Of a stretch of DNA of 64,000 nt, positions 52,814 through 61,528 are shown piece after piece. The notes under the pieces are model-generated. The model was not told the DNA's origin and searched no databases. It worked only from the letters and a program-made list of their open reading frames with translations. The first letter of the stretch is position 1, and every line of letters begins with the position of its first letter. Source of the stretch: Bermanella sp040371755 (GTDB lineage: Bacteria > Pseudomonadota > Gammaproteobacteria > Pseudomonadales > Oceanobacteraceae). The DNA lies in NCBI RefSeq assembly GCF_040371755.1, contig NZ_BAABWE010000001.1, positions 496,001 through 560,000 on the forward strand. The letters are read 5' to 3'. The translations under genes were made by a program, and so were the position numbers.

Positions 52814-53650
52814 TTATTGTCGGTCTAACCGTCCAATGAGCGTTTCTTGATCAATTGGCAGCAAACTGCGAGTTGGATTAATATCTAATCCACCACGACG
52901 TGTATATCGAGCAGACACTGTCAGCTCTTCAAATCCTCCCAAATTAAGCAAATCGCAAAAAATTTGCTCTACGCAATGTTCGTGGAAATCATCGTGACCG
53001 CGATAACTAATGATGTATTTAAGCAAGGCTTCATGATTCAGTCTCACCCCTTTATATTGAATCACAAGAGTGGCCCAGTCAGGCTGACTGGTTACAGGGC
53101 AATTAGACTTTAATAAATTGGAGTGCACAGTTTCACTAACCTGTTGCTCATCTAGGCTTAATATCTGGGCATTTGGGGAATACTCGTTAACTTCAACATC
53201 TAAGTAATCAATATTCACCCCGAGGTTCTGATGGTTAATAGGGAACCCCATAACCCCATGTAACTGAACTTGAACTTGAGCACCAAACCCAGCTGATAAG
53301 TCTTGCTGCAAGCGTTTTTCAACGTCTTGCCGATGATCTAATCGAGTTTGATTAAAACTATTCAAATACAATTTGAACGATTTAGACTCAACAATATGAC
53401 TGGATTGAGCAGGAATAATGAACTGCGCAATAGCCACCTGTGGCTTACCCTTAAGGTTCAACCAAGACACCTCATAACCAGTCCAAACATCAAAACCAAA
53501 AAACGGTAAAGAACCATTTACCTTAATGACCGGCTGATTCAATTTTTCTCGATTCTCATCACGAGCAATAGGAAAAATAAGTGAAGCATCATACTCAGAA
53601 ACATAATGAGTATGCTTACCTAGTAATAATTCTTTTTTTTCGTGACTCAT
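52814..53650 (-). CDS. queF: NADPH-dependent 7-cyano-7-deazaguanine (preQ0) reductase, long form
   Basis: 278 residues, the unimodular long QueF type of E. coli. SHEKKELLLGKHTHYVSEYD opens the protein; catalytic Cys in NLLKSNCPVTSQPDWATL (about residue 186), and FHEHCVEQIFCDL with HEHCVE binding the substrate. Reduces preQ0 to preQ1 for queuosine synthesis. 1-bp overlap with the YadH-like permease gene. Confidence 0.97.
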   Translation of the reverse strand: MSHEKKELLLGKHTHYVSEYDASLIFPIARDENREKLNQPVIKVNGSLPFFGFDVWTGYEVSWLNLKGKPQVAIAQFIIPAQSSHIVESKSFKLYLNSFNQTRLDHRQDVEKRLQQDLSAGFGAQVQVQLHGVMGFPINHQNLGVNIDYLDVEVNEYSPNAQILSLDEQQVSETVHSNLLKSNCPVTSQPDWATLVIQYKGVRLNHEALLKYIISYRGHDDFHEHCVEQIFCDLLNLGGFEELTVSARYTRRGGLDINPTRSLLPIDQETLIGRLDRQ

Positions 53651-54426
53651 TAACTTCGAATTCCTTTACCACGTTTTAATAACCACATGCTGTAAGCTGT
53701 AAGTACCAAAATCACACTGACTAAAATGGCATAACAAGTAATTAAATTGACATCACTTACCCCTAACATACCAAAGCGAAATCCATTCACCATATACAAA
53801 ATTGGATTAAATTCTGATACCAAACGCCAACCCTCAGGCAGTAAATCTGTACTAAAGAAAACGCCACCTAAATATGAAAGTGGCGTTAATACAAAAGTAG
53901 GAATAATAGACACATCATCAAATTTATTAGCATACAAGGCATTAATAAACCCACCCAATGAAAATAAAATAGACGACAACAAAACAATTGATATCAGCAC
54001 CCAAAAATTATGCACTTGAATATCGGTAAAAAAGACCGCCACAACCGTTACAATTAGCCCAGTTAAAATTCCGCGAGCCACGCCACCAAATACAAAGCCA
54101 GCTAAAATGACGCTATTGGGTACAGGAGCCACCAACAACTCTTCAACACTGCGTTGGAATTTATTGCTAAAAAATGAACTCGATACATTCGCATAGGCAT
54201 TGTTAATCACGCTCATCATGATTAAACCCGGCATAATAAACGCCATATAGCTTAAACCTGACATCTCACCAATTCGTGAACCAATAAGATTCCCAAAAAT
54301 AATAAAATAAAGAGTCATGGTAATAGCAGGTGGCAATAAGGTTTGCTGCCAAATACGCATAAAGCGTCGTACTTCTTTTACTAAAATGGTGCTAAAGGCA
54401 ATCCAGTAGGCTCGTATAAACGTCAT
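53650..54426 (-). CDS. ABC-2 permease, YadH-like
   Basis: 258 residues, six membrane helices; ABC-2 signature VEELLVAPVPNSVILAGFVFG and a C-terminal YMVNGFRFGMLG. Matches the YadH group. With the ATPase 4 bp upstream forms a two-gene exporter of unknown substrate. Confidence 0.92.
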   Translation of the reverse strand: MTFIRAYWIAFSTILVKEVRRFMRIWQQTLLPPAITMTLYFIIFGNLIGSRIGEMSGLSYMAFIMPGLIMMSVINNAYANVSSSFFSNKFQRSVEELLVAPVPNSVILAGFVFGGVARGILTGLIVTVVAVFFTDIQVHNFWVLISIVLLSSILFSLGGFINALYANKFDDVSIIPTFVLTPLSYLGGVFFSTDLLPEGWRLVSEFNPILYMVNGFRFGMLGVSDVNLITCYAILVSVILVLTAYSMWLLKRGKGIRS

Positions 54427-54430
54427 TAGA

Positions 54431-55366
54431 TTATTTCCTTACTGCATCAACAAATAAAGTTTCTAAACGATTCGACTTGGGACGAATACCGCTCACACAA
54501 ATATCTTGTTTATTAAATACACTAAATAAATCATTAATTGCTGTGCCCTTCTCAACATCCACTTCAAAACACCGGTCGTCTTGCCAGTTAACGCACAACC
54601 CTAATAAGTCAGGACGCTGCGGATAAGCCTTAGCTAATTCCACCACAAATGTTTGCTTGCGGAGCTCTTCAAGTAAAGCGCGTTTACTGGTGTTTTTGAT
54701 GATCTCACCATGATTAATAATGGCAATGTTATGGCATAAACTTTCGGCTTCTTCTAAATAATGAGTAGTTAAAATAACCGTTGTGCCAAATTGCTTATTT
54801 AATTTAACCAAGTACTCCCACATGCTATGACGCAACTCAATGTCTACGCCTGCTGTCGGCTCATCTAATATAAGTAATTTAGGGTTGTGTACTAATGCAC
54901 GAGCGATCATTAAGCGGCGCTTCATACCTCCTGATAACATGCGTGAAGGCACATCTCGCTTATCCCATAAATCCAGTGCTTTTAGATATTTATCACATTC
55001 AGCCTGTGCCTGTTTTTTAGGCATGCCATAATAACCCGCCTGAGTCACAACAATATCTTGTACTTTCTCAAACTGATTAAAATTAAACTCTTGCGGTACC
55101 ACACCTAACAGGCGCTTGGCTGCATACCAATCCCCTTCAATGTCTAAGCCAAACAGTTTCACCTGCCCTTGAGTTTTATTTACTAAGCCAGAAACAATGC
55201 CAAGTGTGGTAGACTTACCAGCACCATTTGGGCCCAATAACGCAAAAAAGTCCCCTTGTGCCACTTCTAGGTCAATACCTTTAAGTGCCACATAACCGTT
55301 TTCATATACTTTTTTGAGTCCCGTAATACTTAGTGCGGGCCCTTGATAATCATTTAATGAGCTCAT
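54431..55366 (-). CDS. ABC ATP-binding protein, YadG-like
   Basis: 311 residues from the ATG at 55366 (MSSLNDYQGPALSITGLKK); a longer frame to 55408 overlaps the divergent gene. Walker A GPNGAGKSTT, Q-loop GVVPQEFNFNQFE, signature LSGGMKRRL, Walker B LLILDEPTAGVD, H-loop LTTHYLEEAES. Pairs with the YadH-like permease. Neighbours match the Pseudomonas PA2811-PA2812 pair. Confidence 0.93.
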   Translation of the reverse strand: MSSLNDYQGPALSITGLKKVYENGYVALKGIDLEVAQGDFFALLGPNGAGKSTTLGIVSGLVNKTQGQVKLFGLDIEGDWYAAKRLLGVVPQEFNFNQFEKVQDIVVTQAGYYGMPKKQAQAECDKYLKALDLWDKRDVPSRMLSGGMKRRLMIARALVHNPKLLILDEPTAGVDIELRHSMWEYLVKLNKQFGTTVILTTHYLEEAESLCHNIAIINHGEIIKNTSKRALLEELRKQTFVVELAKAYPQRPDLLGLCVNWQDDRCFEVDVEKGTAINDLFSVFNKQDICVSGIRPKSNRLETLFVDAVRK

Positions 55367-55381
55367 AACAGTATTGTTTCT

Positions 55382-55777
55382 ATGCAAACCTATAATCCTC
55401 ACCATCATACTCTGATTTTGTTGAAAGATTTCCTACAATCATTGCAACAAGGTATTCCATTTAACCAAGAAACCTTAGACGAAAATGACGCATCGTTTCT
55501 ACAGCAACTAAAACAGGTCATCGCACAACTTGAAGCCCGTGATGTAAACGCCACATTTGAAGGCCAAGACTGGTTAGCAAGATTATTTCGCAACTACCCA
55601 ACATTTGCTCCGCACCTTGGTCGCGAAGTACTCTGGTATTTTGGCGGAGAAGCCTTGCATTTCATGCCAGACGAAGAGATCGCCCGATTCCAACAACTCG
55701 ATGACCTAGTAGCCGATGCAGATGACAGTTTCGACTATTTAGCCTCCAAACAAGCCATCTTCAAAGCCAACTCATAA
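55382..55777 (+). CDS. PA2817-family protein
   Basis: 131 residues, soluble, acidic. HTLILLKDFLQSLQQG, RDVNATFEGQDWLARLFRNY and GREVLWYFGGEALHFMPDEE fit the PA2817 family of pseudomonads, function unknown. Divergent from the yadG-like gene with 15 bp between starts, the same neighbourhood as in Pseudomonas. Confidence 0.85.
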   Translation: MQTYNPHHHTLILLKDFLQSLQQGIPFNQETLDENDASFLQQLKQVIAQLEARDVNATFEGQDWLARLFRNYPTFAPHLGREVLWYFGGEALHFMPDEEIARFQQLDDLVADADDSFDYLASKQAIFKANS

Positions 55778-55810
55778 ACACCGCCTATAGGATGTTACTT
55801 TTCTTTAGGC

Positions 55811-55842
55811 GTAAAAAAACCAGAACAAAGTTCTGGTTTTTT
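55811..55842. terminator. Bidirectional terminator between the PA2817-like gene and tRNA array
   Basis: AAAACCAGAA-CAAAG-TTCTGGTTTT with T runs on both strands; it can end the PA2817-like transcript and the minus-strand tRNA transcript. Confidence 0.88.
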
Positions 55843-55846
55843 AATT

Positions 55847-55922
<76 letters not shown>

Positions 55923-55973
55923 AATTCTGTTTCTGAGCATTAGCCTACATAAATGCTAATACGTCAGAATTAA

Positions 55974-56036
55974 GGGGTATCGTTTAAGGTATACCCTAAG
56001 CCAGTACTCTACTTGGTAAAAGAATAGCTATCTAGC
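55974..56036 (-). pseudogene. Strongly decayed tRNA-Glu-like copy
   Basis: Aligns with the two better-preserved relics: GGGTATC...AAGGTATACCCTAAGCCAGT against GGTATCCCGTAGGGGATATCCCTAAACCAGT. The anticodon arm is unrecognisable. Confidence 0.45.
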
Positions 56037-56080
56037 TTCTATACTGGTCACTTGTAGTCACCAGCATACTTTTGAATAAG

Positions 56081-56144
56081 TGGTATCCCGTAGGGGATAT
56101 CCCTAAACCAGTTCCGCCGCTGATAAATATTGGCGGTGTCCTAG
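56081..56144 (-). pseudogene. tRNA-Glu pseudogene A
   Basis: Keeps the 3' acceptor/CCA end (TGGTATCCCGTAGGGG on plus) and the D-to-anticodon segment (GGCGGTGTCCTAG), but the T arm has become GGGATATCCC and the anticodon loop TTTCA is replaced by an 11-base AT-rich insert. It cannot read Glu codons. Confidence 0.75.
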
Positions 56145-56194
56145 TTTTCTATGCTCGCTACTTAATAAAATCAGCCAGCATAGCTTTGAATAAG

Positions 56195-56275
56195 TGGTAT
56201 CCCTTAGGGGATATCCCTAAACCAGTTCCGCCGCTGATAAATATTGGCGGTGTCCTAGCCTCTTATGTCCGTTAT
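56195..56275 (-). pseudogene. tRNA-Glu pseudogene B
   Basis: Differs from copy A at one base over 64, with the same altered T and anticodon arms. A little more of the 5' half is recognisable (CTAGCCTCTTA against CTAGGCCTCTAGA). Spaced 114 bp from copy A and 120 bp from the intact tRNA-Glu. Confidence 0.75.
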
Positions 56276-56314
56276 TCCCAGTTAAACTGAAACAACCAAC
56301 ACATTCTAAATAAG

Positions 56315-56390
56315 TGGTATCCCGTAGGGGAGTCGAACCCCTGTTACCGCCGTGAAAGGGCGGTGTCCTAGGCCTCTAGACGAACGGGAC
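56315..56390 (-). tRNA. tRNA-Glu (anticodon TTC), second intact copy
   Basis: 76 nt with CCA. Acceptor GTCCCGT/ACGGGAT, anticodon stem-loop CCGCC-CTTTCAC-GGCGG, T-loop GTTCGAC. Identical to the copy at 56585. Confidence 0.97.
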
Positions 56391-56439
56391 ACTAAATGAC
56401 TGAACTCATTAGGCGTTTTGGCCTAGACTAATGAGAGAT

Positions 56440-56515
<76 letters not shown>

Positions 56516-56584
56516 AATATTAGAGTCTTTCACTACCCTAATGACCAGCTTTCACTGGGTATCTTGCCAAACACAAGATAAAAA

Positions 56585-56660
56585 TGGTATCCCGTAGGGG
56601 AGTCGAACCCCTGTTACCGCCGTGAAAGGGCGGTGTCCTAGGCCTCTAGACGAACGGGAC
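56585..56660 (-). tRNA. tRNA-Glu (anticodon TTC), first in array
   Basis: 76 nt with CCA; the first gene of the minus-strand array, giving transcript order Glu-Gly-Glu-(three decayed Glu)-Gly. Confidence 0.97.
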
Positions 56661-56798
56661 ACTATCCAAAAAACGTCAGTCACGTTTGATGTGGCGCGCA
56701 TTTTATGTATCTCATTGAATTACGTCAAGTTTTTTCTCATAAAAAAGTTCTGAAATACGGTCTACACTGAATATAAGTAAAGGACAAATAGAAACGCC

Positions 56799-57584
56799 AT
56801 GGACTCAATAATCGTATTAGGCGCACTACTGGTGATCACTTTGATCAGCAGTATCTTCGTCAAGAACTACCTTGAGAAGCGCCGTATTGAAAAAGCGCGA
56901 GAACTGGTCGATATCCACGATGACCTGCGCCGCATGCAAAATGCCATGAATATTATTCCTGGTATCTACTTTGACATCCCTACTCGCATCTTCATGCTAA
57001 AGCGCACCATGCTCCTAATTTCAAAAGTACTAGAACTGGGACAAGACAACCAAAACCTCAATGCACTCTACCAAGATCTAGAAATCCGATTAGAAAAAAC
57101 CTTGGAGGCAAAAGACGACAGCGTTAAACGCATGAATAAACACAGTCAAATTAATGACCCAGATACAGCCCACGAGATTCGCCAAACGATTAAATTTCTG
57201 CATGATCAAATATTAAAATCTGTCAAAACAGGGTTAATCCCCAAATCTCAAGGTTCTCGAGTAGTGAAAAACCTAAAAGTCATCATGCAACGTACTGTTA
57301 TGGATATGCATTACAATATTGCCCAACATCTACTCAGTAATAAGAAGTTTGGCCCTGCCATGAGTAAATTTAAAGTCACCTTGAGCTTGGTACTAAAAAG
57401 TCCGTCTAAACAAGCGCTAACACCATTTAAAGACGAACTAGAAAGAGTCATTAAAAAAATAGAACATAGGCTTAATGAAGGCAGGAAGAAAGCCAGTCAG
57501 CAGTCTGCCAATAAGCTTTCAAGTGGTATGGATAAAATCAAAGAAGAAGAAGATTGGGAAAGTAAAAAAAATATTTACGACTAA
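56799..57584 (+). CDS. Hypothetical membrane-anchored coiled-coil protein
   Basis: 261 residues. One N-terminal membrane helix (IIVLGALLVITLISSIFV, about 4-22), then a cytoplasmic all-helical part with charged heptads (EKRRIEKARELVDIHDDLRR; LYQDLEIRLEKTLEAKDDSV) and a highly charged, low-complexity tail. No family recognised. Ends 4 bp inside the convergent ospR-like gene. Base and codon use look like neighbours. Confidence 0.85.
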   Translation: MDSIIVLGALLVITLISSIFVKNYLEKRRIEKARELVDIHDDLRRMQNAMNIIPGIYFDIPTRIFMLKRTMLLISKVLELGQDNQNLNALYQDLEIRLEKTLEAKDDSVKRMNKHSQINDPDTAHEIRQTIKFLHDQILKSVKTGLIPKSQGSRVVKNLKVIMQRTVMDMHYNIAQHLLSNKKFGPAMSKFKVTLSLVLKSPSKQALTPFKDELERVIKKIEHRLNEGRKKASQQSANKLSSGMDKIKEEEDWESKKNIYD

Positions 57585-58027
57585 CCTTCTGCACTATTAA
57601 ATAATTTTTTTAGAGTATCACGCAGTGCAACCAGCTCTTGTGGTTTGATGCTAGCATCACACATGAGTTTTTCAGGTATTTTCTTAGCTTGCTGCTTTAA
57701 CGACTCACCCAACGCAGTCAGCCGAACCCACACTTGTCGTTCATCTTCATTACTGCGCTGTCGCTGAATTAATCGCTTACTTTCTAAGCGTTTCAAAAGT
57801 GGCGTTAATGTACCACTATCGAGTTTTAAACGCTCACCCAAGCTGGTCACCGTAAATTTATGCCCTATGGGCATTTCCCAAAGAACCAACATAACTAAAT
57901 ACTGTGGATAGGTTAAATCCAAGGGTTTTAATAAAGGCTGATAAATCTTGGTCATAAACCGAGAAGCACTATAAAGTTGAAAACACAACTGGTTATCTAA
58001 CTTTAGTAACTCATCTACTTTATCCAT
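57581..58027 (-). CDS. ospR: OspR/OhrR-type MarR-family redox regulator
   Basis: 148 residues. MarR winged helix with the reactive Cys at residue 15 in DNQLCFQLYSASR, the N-terminal sensing position of OhrR/OspR, and TLTPLLKRLESKRLIQRQ with DERQVWVRLT for the wing. In P. aeruginosa OspR represses the adjacent glutathione peroxidase gene and is inactivated by oxidation. Here it lies 70 bp downstream of gpx on the same strand, unlike a divergent arrangement. Confidence 0.87.
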   Translation of the reverse strand: MDKVDELLKLDNQLCFQLYSASRFMTKIYQPLLKPLDLTYPQYLVMLVLWEMPIGHKFTVTSLGERLKLDSGTLTPLLKRLESKRLIQRQRSNEDERQVWVRLTALGESLKQQAKKIPEKLMCDASIKPQELVALRDTLKKLFNSAEG

Positions 58028-58097
58028 GAAAGCCCTTTTTATATCTATTTAATAATCGTGAAACTTACCTGTAACCGCCCACTGGGTCAAACGTCAT

Positions 58098-58580
58098 TTA
58101 ACTCTCTAGCAAAGCTTCTACGTGTTTTTTAATGGCACTGGGCTTGGTTGTTGGCGCAAATCGCTTAACCACTTGGCCATTTTGATTGATTAAAAACTTA
58201 GTAAAATTCCATTTGATTTTTTGGCTGCCTAATACGCCTCGAGCTTCTTTTTTCAAATATTTATAAAGCGGATGAGCATCATCTCCATTCACTTCAATTT
58301 TTGAAAACATGGGAAAACTTACACCGTAATTCTTCATACAGAAACCAGCAATTTCAGAGTCTGTGCCCTTATCTTGTTCCGCAAATTGATTACATGGGAA
58401 TCCAAGTACTTCTAAGCCTTGTGCTTTAAGGTCTTCATACATGGATTCTAAGCCTTCAAATTGTGGCGTCAGGCCACATTTGCTAGCCGTATTCACCACC
58501 AATAAAACTTTGCCTTTAAACTCAGATAATGAGCGCTGATTACCTTGAATATCCAACGCTTGAAAATCATATACTGACAT
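58098..58580 (-). CDS. gpx: Glutathione peroxidase family thiol peroxidase
   Basis: 160 residues. Catalytic Cys35 in VNTASKCGLTPQFEGLE (Cys, not selenocysteine), Gln/Trp partners in FPCNQFAEQ and WNFTKFLINQNG. No signal peptide, so cytoplasmic. Reduces peroxides with thioredoxin or glutathione. Upstream of the ospR-like regulator, downstream of a possible operator. Confidence 0.93.
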   Translation of the reverse strand: MSVYDFQALDIQGNQRSLSEFKGKVLLVVNTASKCGLTPQFEGLESMYEDLKAQGLEVLGFPCNQFAEQDKGTDSEIAGFCMKNYGVSFPMFSKIEVNGDDAHPLYKYLKKEARGVLGSQKIKWNFTKFLINQNGQVVKRFAPTTKPSAIKKHVEALLES

Positions 58581-58613
58581 AAATCCCCTTTAGACTTAAA
58601 TTGCCATAAATTA

Positions 58614-58627
58614 AATTGTACACAATT
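58614..58627. promoter_or_regulatory. Candidate MarR/OspR operator upstream of gpx
   Basis: AATTGT-AC-ACAATT, a 6-bp inverted repeat with 2-base centre, 34 bp before the gpx ATG. MarR/OhrR operators are AT-rich with TACAATT/AATTGTA half-sites, so this is plausible but not an exact match. Confidence 0.4.
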
Positions 58628-58681
58628 ATAATTTACAGCAATCAATTAAAAGTGTCTAGTTTTTAATCAAACAAGAATATA

Positions 58682-59344
58682 TTAAGTAAACGACAGCATT
58701 CTTGAAATATGGGACATGGGATAACCAGATTGTTGGTGCCACTCATTAAATGCATGCTGAATAGCCACTAAATCTCGTTTTGCTTTGTTATCTGTAACCT
58801 TGCTCACCACCCCAAGGGCCCTCAATTGCACCATAACGTCTTCACTGAGCTGAAAGGTATCTTTGCCTGCCATACGAATTATAGCCTGCGCACTGCGACC
58901 ACCCAGCTGCGCCCCGTGCTTTTTCATTTCAAGCCATAAACTAACAATATCCGTAACAGGCCAGTTAGCAATGTACTGGCCAAAACCACCCTGCTCTCTC
59001 TCTAGGTCGAGCAACCAAGCAGCATTAATACGCAAGGCTTTTATTTTACCCCAGTGCTTGATTAACCCAGGCTCCAACATATGTTGTTCTAAGGCTTCAT
59101 CACTCAAACTGGCCACATAGGCAGGTTTAAAGCCATTGAATACTTTTTCAAAGTTGGGCCATTTACTATCCACTACACTGTGTTTTAATCCGGCACGAAA
59201 TATCCTTAAGCCAATTAAAGATAAATAATAGTCACTAGAGCGCTCAACCAATTCCTGAGCGCTAATCACCTCAGGTAGTAGGCGTTCAAAATCCGCGCCT
59301 TTTAGCTCTTCGGCTCGATGATAAATCCAGTCAAAATCTTTCAT
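58682..59344 (-). CDS. DNA-3-methyladenine glycosylase I-like protein (Tag family, COG2818)
   Basis: 220 residues. The Tag-like helical core is visible: IGLRIFRAGLKHSVVDSKWPNFEKVF and KIKALRINAAWLL. The zinc-binding Cys/His set and catalytic Glu of E. coli Tag are not all evident, so activity on 3-methyladenine is uncertain. Its ATG overlaps the msrB stop by 1 bp (TAATG), so it is coupled to msrB. Confidence 0.75.
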   Translation of the reverse strand: MKDFDWIYHRAEELKGADFERLLPEVISAQELVERSSDYYLSLIGLRIFRAGLKHSVVDSKWPNFEKVFNGFKPAYVASLSDEALEQHMLEPGLIKHWGKIKALRINAAWLLDLEREQGGFGQYIANWPVTDIVSLWLEMKKHGAQLGGRSAQAIIRMAGKDTFQLSEDVMVQLRALGVVSKVTDNKAKRDLVAIQHAFNEWHQQSGYPMSHISRMLSFT

Positions 59345-59736
59345 TATTTTTCTTCAAACGTTAAAGATGCACTATTGACACAATACCTTAAACCAGTGGG
59401 AGCAGGCCCATCAGGAAACACATGACCCAAATGCGCATCACAACGACTACACAGAATTTCAGTACGCTGCATCATCAAAGAGCTATCTGATTTTTCATCA
59501 ATAGCGCCACCTTCAACCGGTGCGTAAAAGCTTGGCCAGCCGGAACCGCTGTCGTATTTCGTATCCGATTCAAATAAAGGTTGAGCACAGCATACACACA
59601 AATACATACCCGCTTTTTGGTTGGAGTATAACGCACCAGTAAACGCTCTTTCAGTGCCATGCTCACGGGTAATACGATAGGTTTCTGGGTCCAGTTCTTG
59701 TTGCCATTGCTGTGGTGTTTTTTTGATCTTATCCAC
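59344..59736 (-). CDS. msrB: Peptide-methionine (R)-S-oxide reductase
   Basis: 130 residues. Zinc-binding CVCCAQPLF and CSRCDAHLGH (two CxxC), GSGWPSFYAPV, and the catalytic Cys in LRYCVNSASL. Repairs R-methionine sulfoxide. It heads a unit with the Tag-like gene; gpx and ospR follow on the same strand. Confidence 0.97.
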   Translation of the reverse strand: MDKIKKTPQQWQQELDPETYRITREHGTERAFTGALYSNQKAGMYLCVCCAQPLFESDTKYDSGSGWPSFYAPVEGGAIDEKSDSSLMMQRTEILCSRCDAHLGHVFPDGPAPTGLRYCVNSASLTFEEK

Positions 59737-59875
59737 TTTAATTACCTTAAAATTAAGTATTCTTCTTATTGTCTTCAGCTAGCATTTGGAGCCAACGCAA
59801 AAGCTAGGTATTATCCGCACATCTTTATAATCTATTTATTGCCATCATTAAACCATAGGGCTTCTGGGGTCTTTC

Positions 59876-61090
59876 ATGCACGAATTGCATAAATCAAACA
59901 AACTGGCCAATGTATTTTACGACATTCGCGGGCCCGTACTCAGTGCCGCCAAGCGTATGGAAGATGAAGGCCATCGTATTTTAAAACTCAACATCGGCAA
60001 CCCTGCTCCATTTGAATTAAACGCGCCAGATGAAATTCTTCAAGATGTGATTCATCAACTACCCAATGCCCAAGGTTATTCTGACAGTAAAGGGATTTAC
60101 TCCGGTCGCAAAGCAGTGATGCAGTACTGCCAACAAAAAGGCATTAAAGGGGTCGATATTGATGATATTTATTTGGGCAACGGTGTCAGCGAACTTATCG
60201 TAATGGCACTACAAGGCTTAGTTAATAATGGCGACGAGATCCTGATTCCCTCTCCGGATTACCCTCTTTGGACTGGAGCAGTAAGCCTAGCTGGCGGCAC
60301 ACCAGTGCATTACCGCTGCGATGAGCAATCGGACTGGAACCCTGACTTAGACGACATCCGTAAGAAGATAACCGCAAATACAAAAGCTTTGGTGCTAATA
60401 AACCCAAACAACCCAACGGGTGCCTTATATCCCAAGGAAGTATTACTGGGCATGCTAGAAATCGCCCGCCAGCACAACTTAGTGGTGTTCTCAGACGAAA
60501 TTTACGACAAGATCATCTTTGATGAAGCCGAGCATGTATCCACTGCCTCTTTAGCTGAGGATTTACTGATCATTACCTTCAATGGTTTATCAAAAACCTA
60601 TCGCCTTGCAGGCTTTAGAAGTGGCTGGCTAGTGGTCAGTGGTGCCAAACATAAGGCAAAAGACTACCTAGAAGGCTTAGACATGCTAGCAAGCATGCGC
60701 CTATGCGCTAACGTACCATCCCAGTACGCCATTCAAACCGCACTGGGTGGGTATCAGAGCATTAACGACCTTGTGCGCCCAGGGGGGCGTATCTATGAGC
60801 AACGCCAATTAACCCATGAACTGATCAACGATATACCAGGGTTAAGCTGTACCCTTCCTAAAGGCGCCCTATACAGCTTTGTAAAAATGGATCAAAGCAA
60901 GTTCAACATTAAAAACGATGAAAAAATGGTATTGGATTTACTTGAACAACAAAAAATATTGATTGTGCATGGTCGTGCCTTTAACTGGCCTGAGCCTGAT
61001 CACTTCCGTTTGGTTTTTTTACCAAGGGTTGATGATCTACAAGAAGCCATTGGCAAAATTGGCAATTTCTTTGAACACTACAGCCAATAG
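59876..61090 (+). CDS. alaA: AlaA/YfbQ-like pyruvate aminotransferase
   Basis: 404 residues, the usual AlaA length. Class I PLP fold: LNIGNPAPFEL, GNGVSELI, NPNNPTGALYP, and the PLP-lysine in NGLSKTYRLAGFRSGW (about residue 240). Likely forms alanine from pyruvate and glutamate. Divergent from msrB. Confidence 0.92.
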   Translation: MHELHKSNKLANVFYDIRGPVLSAAKRMEDEGHRILKLNIGNPAPFELNAPDEILQDVIHQLPNAQGYSDSKGIYSGRKAVMQYCQQKGIKGVDIDDIYLGNGVSELIVMALQGLVNNGDEILIPSPDYPLWTGAVSLAGGTPVHYRCDEQSDWNPDLDDIRKKITANTKALVLINPNNPTGALYPKEVLLGMLEIARQHNLVVFSDEIYDKIIFDEAEHVSTASLAEDLLIITFNGLSKTYRLAGFRSGWLVVSGAKHKAKDYLEGLDMLASMRLCANVPSQYAIQTALGGYQSINDLVRPGGRIYEQRQLTHELINDIPGLSCTLPKGALYSFVKMDQSKFNIKNDEKMVLDLLEQQKILIVHGRAFNWPEPDHFRLVFLPRVDDLQEAIGKIGNFFEHYSQ

Positions 61091-61099
61091 GAAAAGGTT

Positions 61100-61528
61100 A
61101 TGAACGATGTCAACATCGACGATTTTTATCATGACATTGGCATTATTTTGTTAAGCCTTTTTCAGCAGTTTCCTCGCAAGGTTAGTTTATTTATTGATGA
61201 TATTAGCGGGCCTGATGAGATGGATGAATTTGGCCTACATAGCCAACGCTACTTGTCCGCCGTTGGCGCACTTATGTGGCTACATGACGAAGGTTATATT
61301 CGTTATTTGGATATCATTAAACAAGAAAGCGCAGAGGAATGTACTCTCACTCAAAAAGCATTTGTGAAATTGATTACACCTAATCTGAGTAAGGAAAAAT
61401 TAGCCAACGCTCATTCTATTGAAAAACGCGAAAGCACTCTCGCATTTCAAATTCAACAAGCGCTGCGAGAACAATCCAGCATTGATATGCAGCGCATTAT
61501 TGAACAATATTTTTTTCACGCTTTTTAA
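61100..61528 (+). CDS. Hypothetical 142-residue protein
   Basis: Starts 9 bp after alaA with AGGAAAAGG before its ATG, so translationally linked. Soluble; VGALMWLHDEGYIRYLD and ECTLTQKAFVKLI look like a winged-helix, but no family is recognised. Overlaps the convergent methyltransferase gene by 4 bp. Confidence 0.78.
   Translation: MNDVNIDDFYHDIGIILLSLFQQFPRKVSLFIDDISGPDEMDEFGLHSQRYLSAVGALMWLHDEGYIRYLDIIKQESAEECTLTQKAFVKLITPNLSKEKLANAHSIEKRESTLAFQIQQALREQSSIDMQRIIEQYFFHAF

Noticed and set aside
53651..53700. preQ1 riboswitch for queF.
   Set aside because: queF starts inside the end of the permease gene, leaving no leader that could hold the aptamer.
56072..56290. Open frame giving a 72-residue peptide with an internal repeat (WYPxGDIPKPVPPLINIGGV twice).
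   Set aside because: It is only the translation of the two tRNA-Glu pseudogene copies on the opposite strand; the repeat is the tandem duplication, not a protein repeat.
58098..58580. Selenocysteine in the glutathione peroxidase.
   Set aside because: The catalytic position is a normal Cys codon and there is no in-frame TGA or SECIS-like element.
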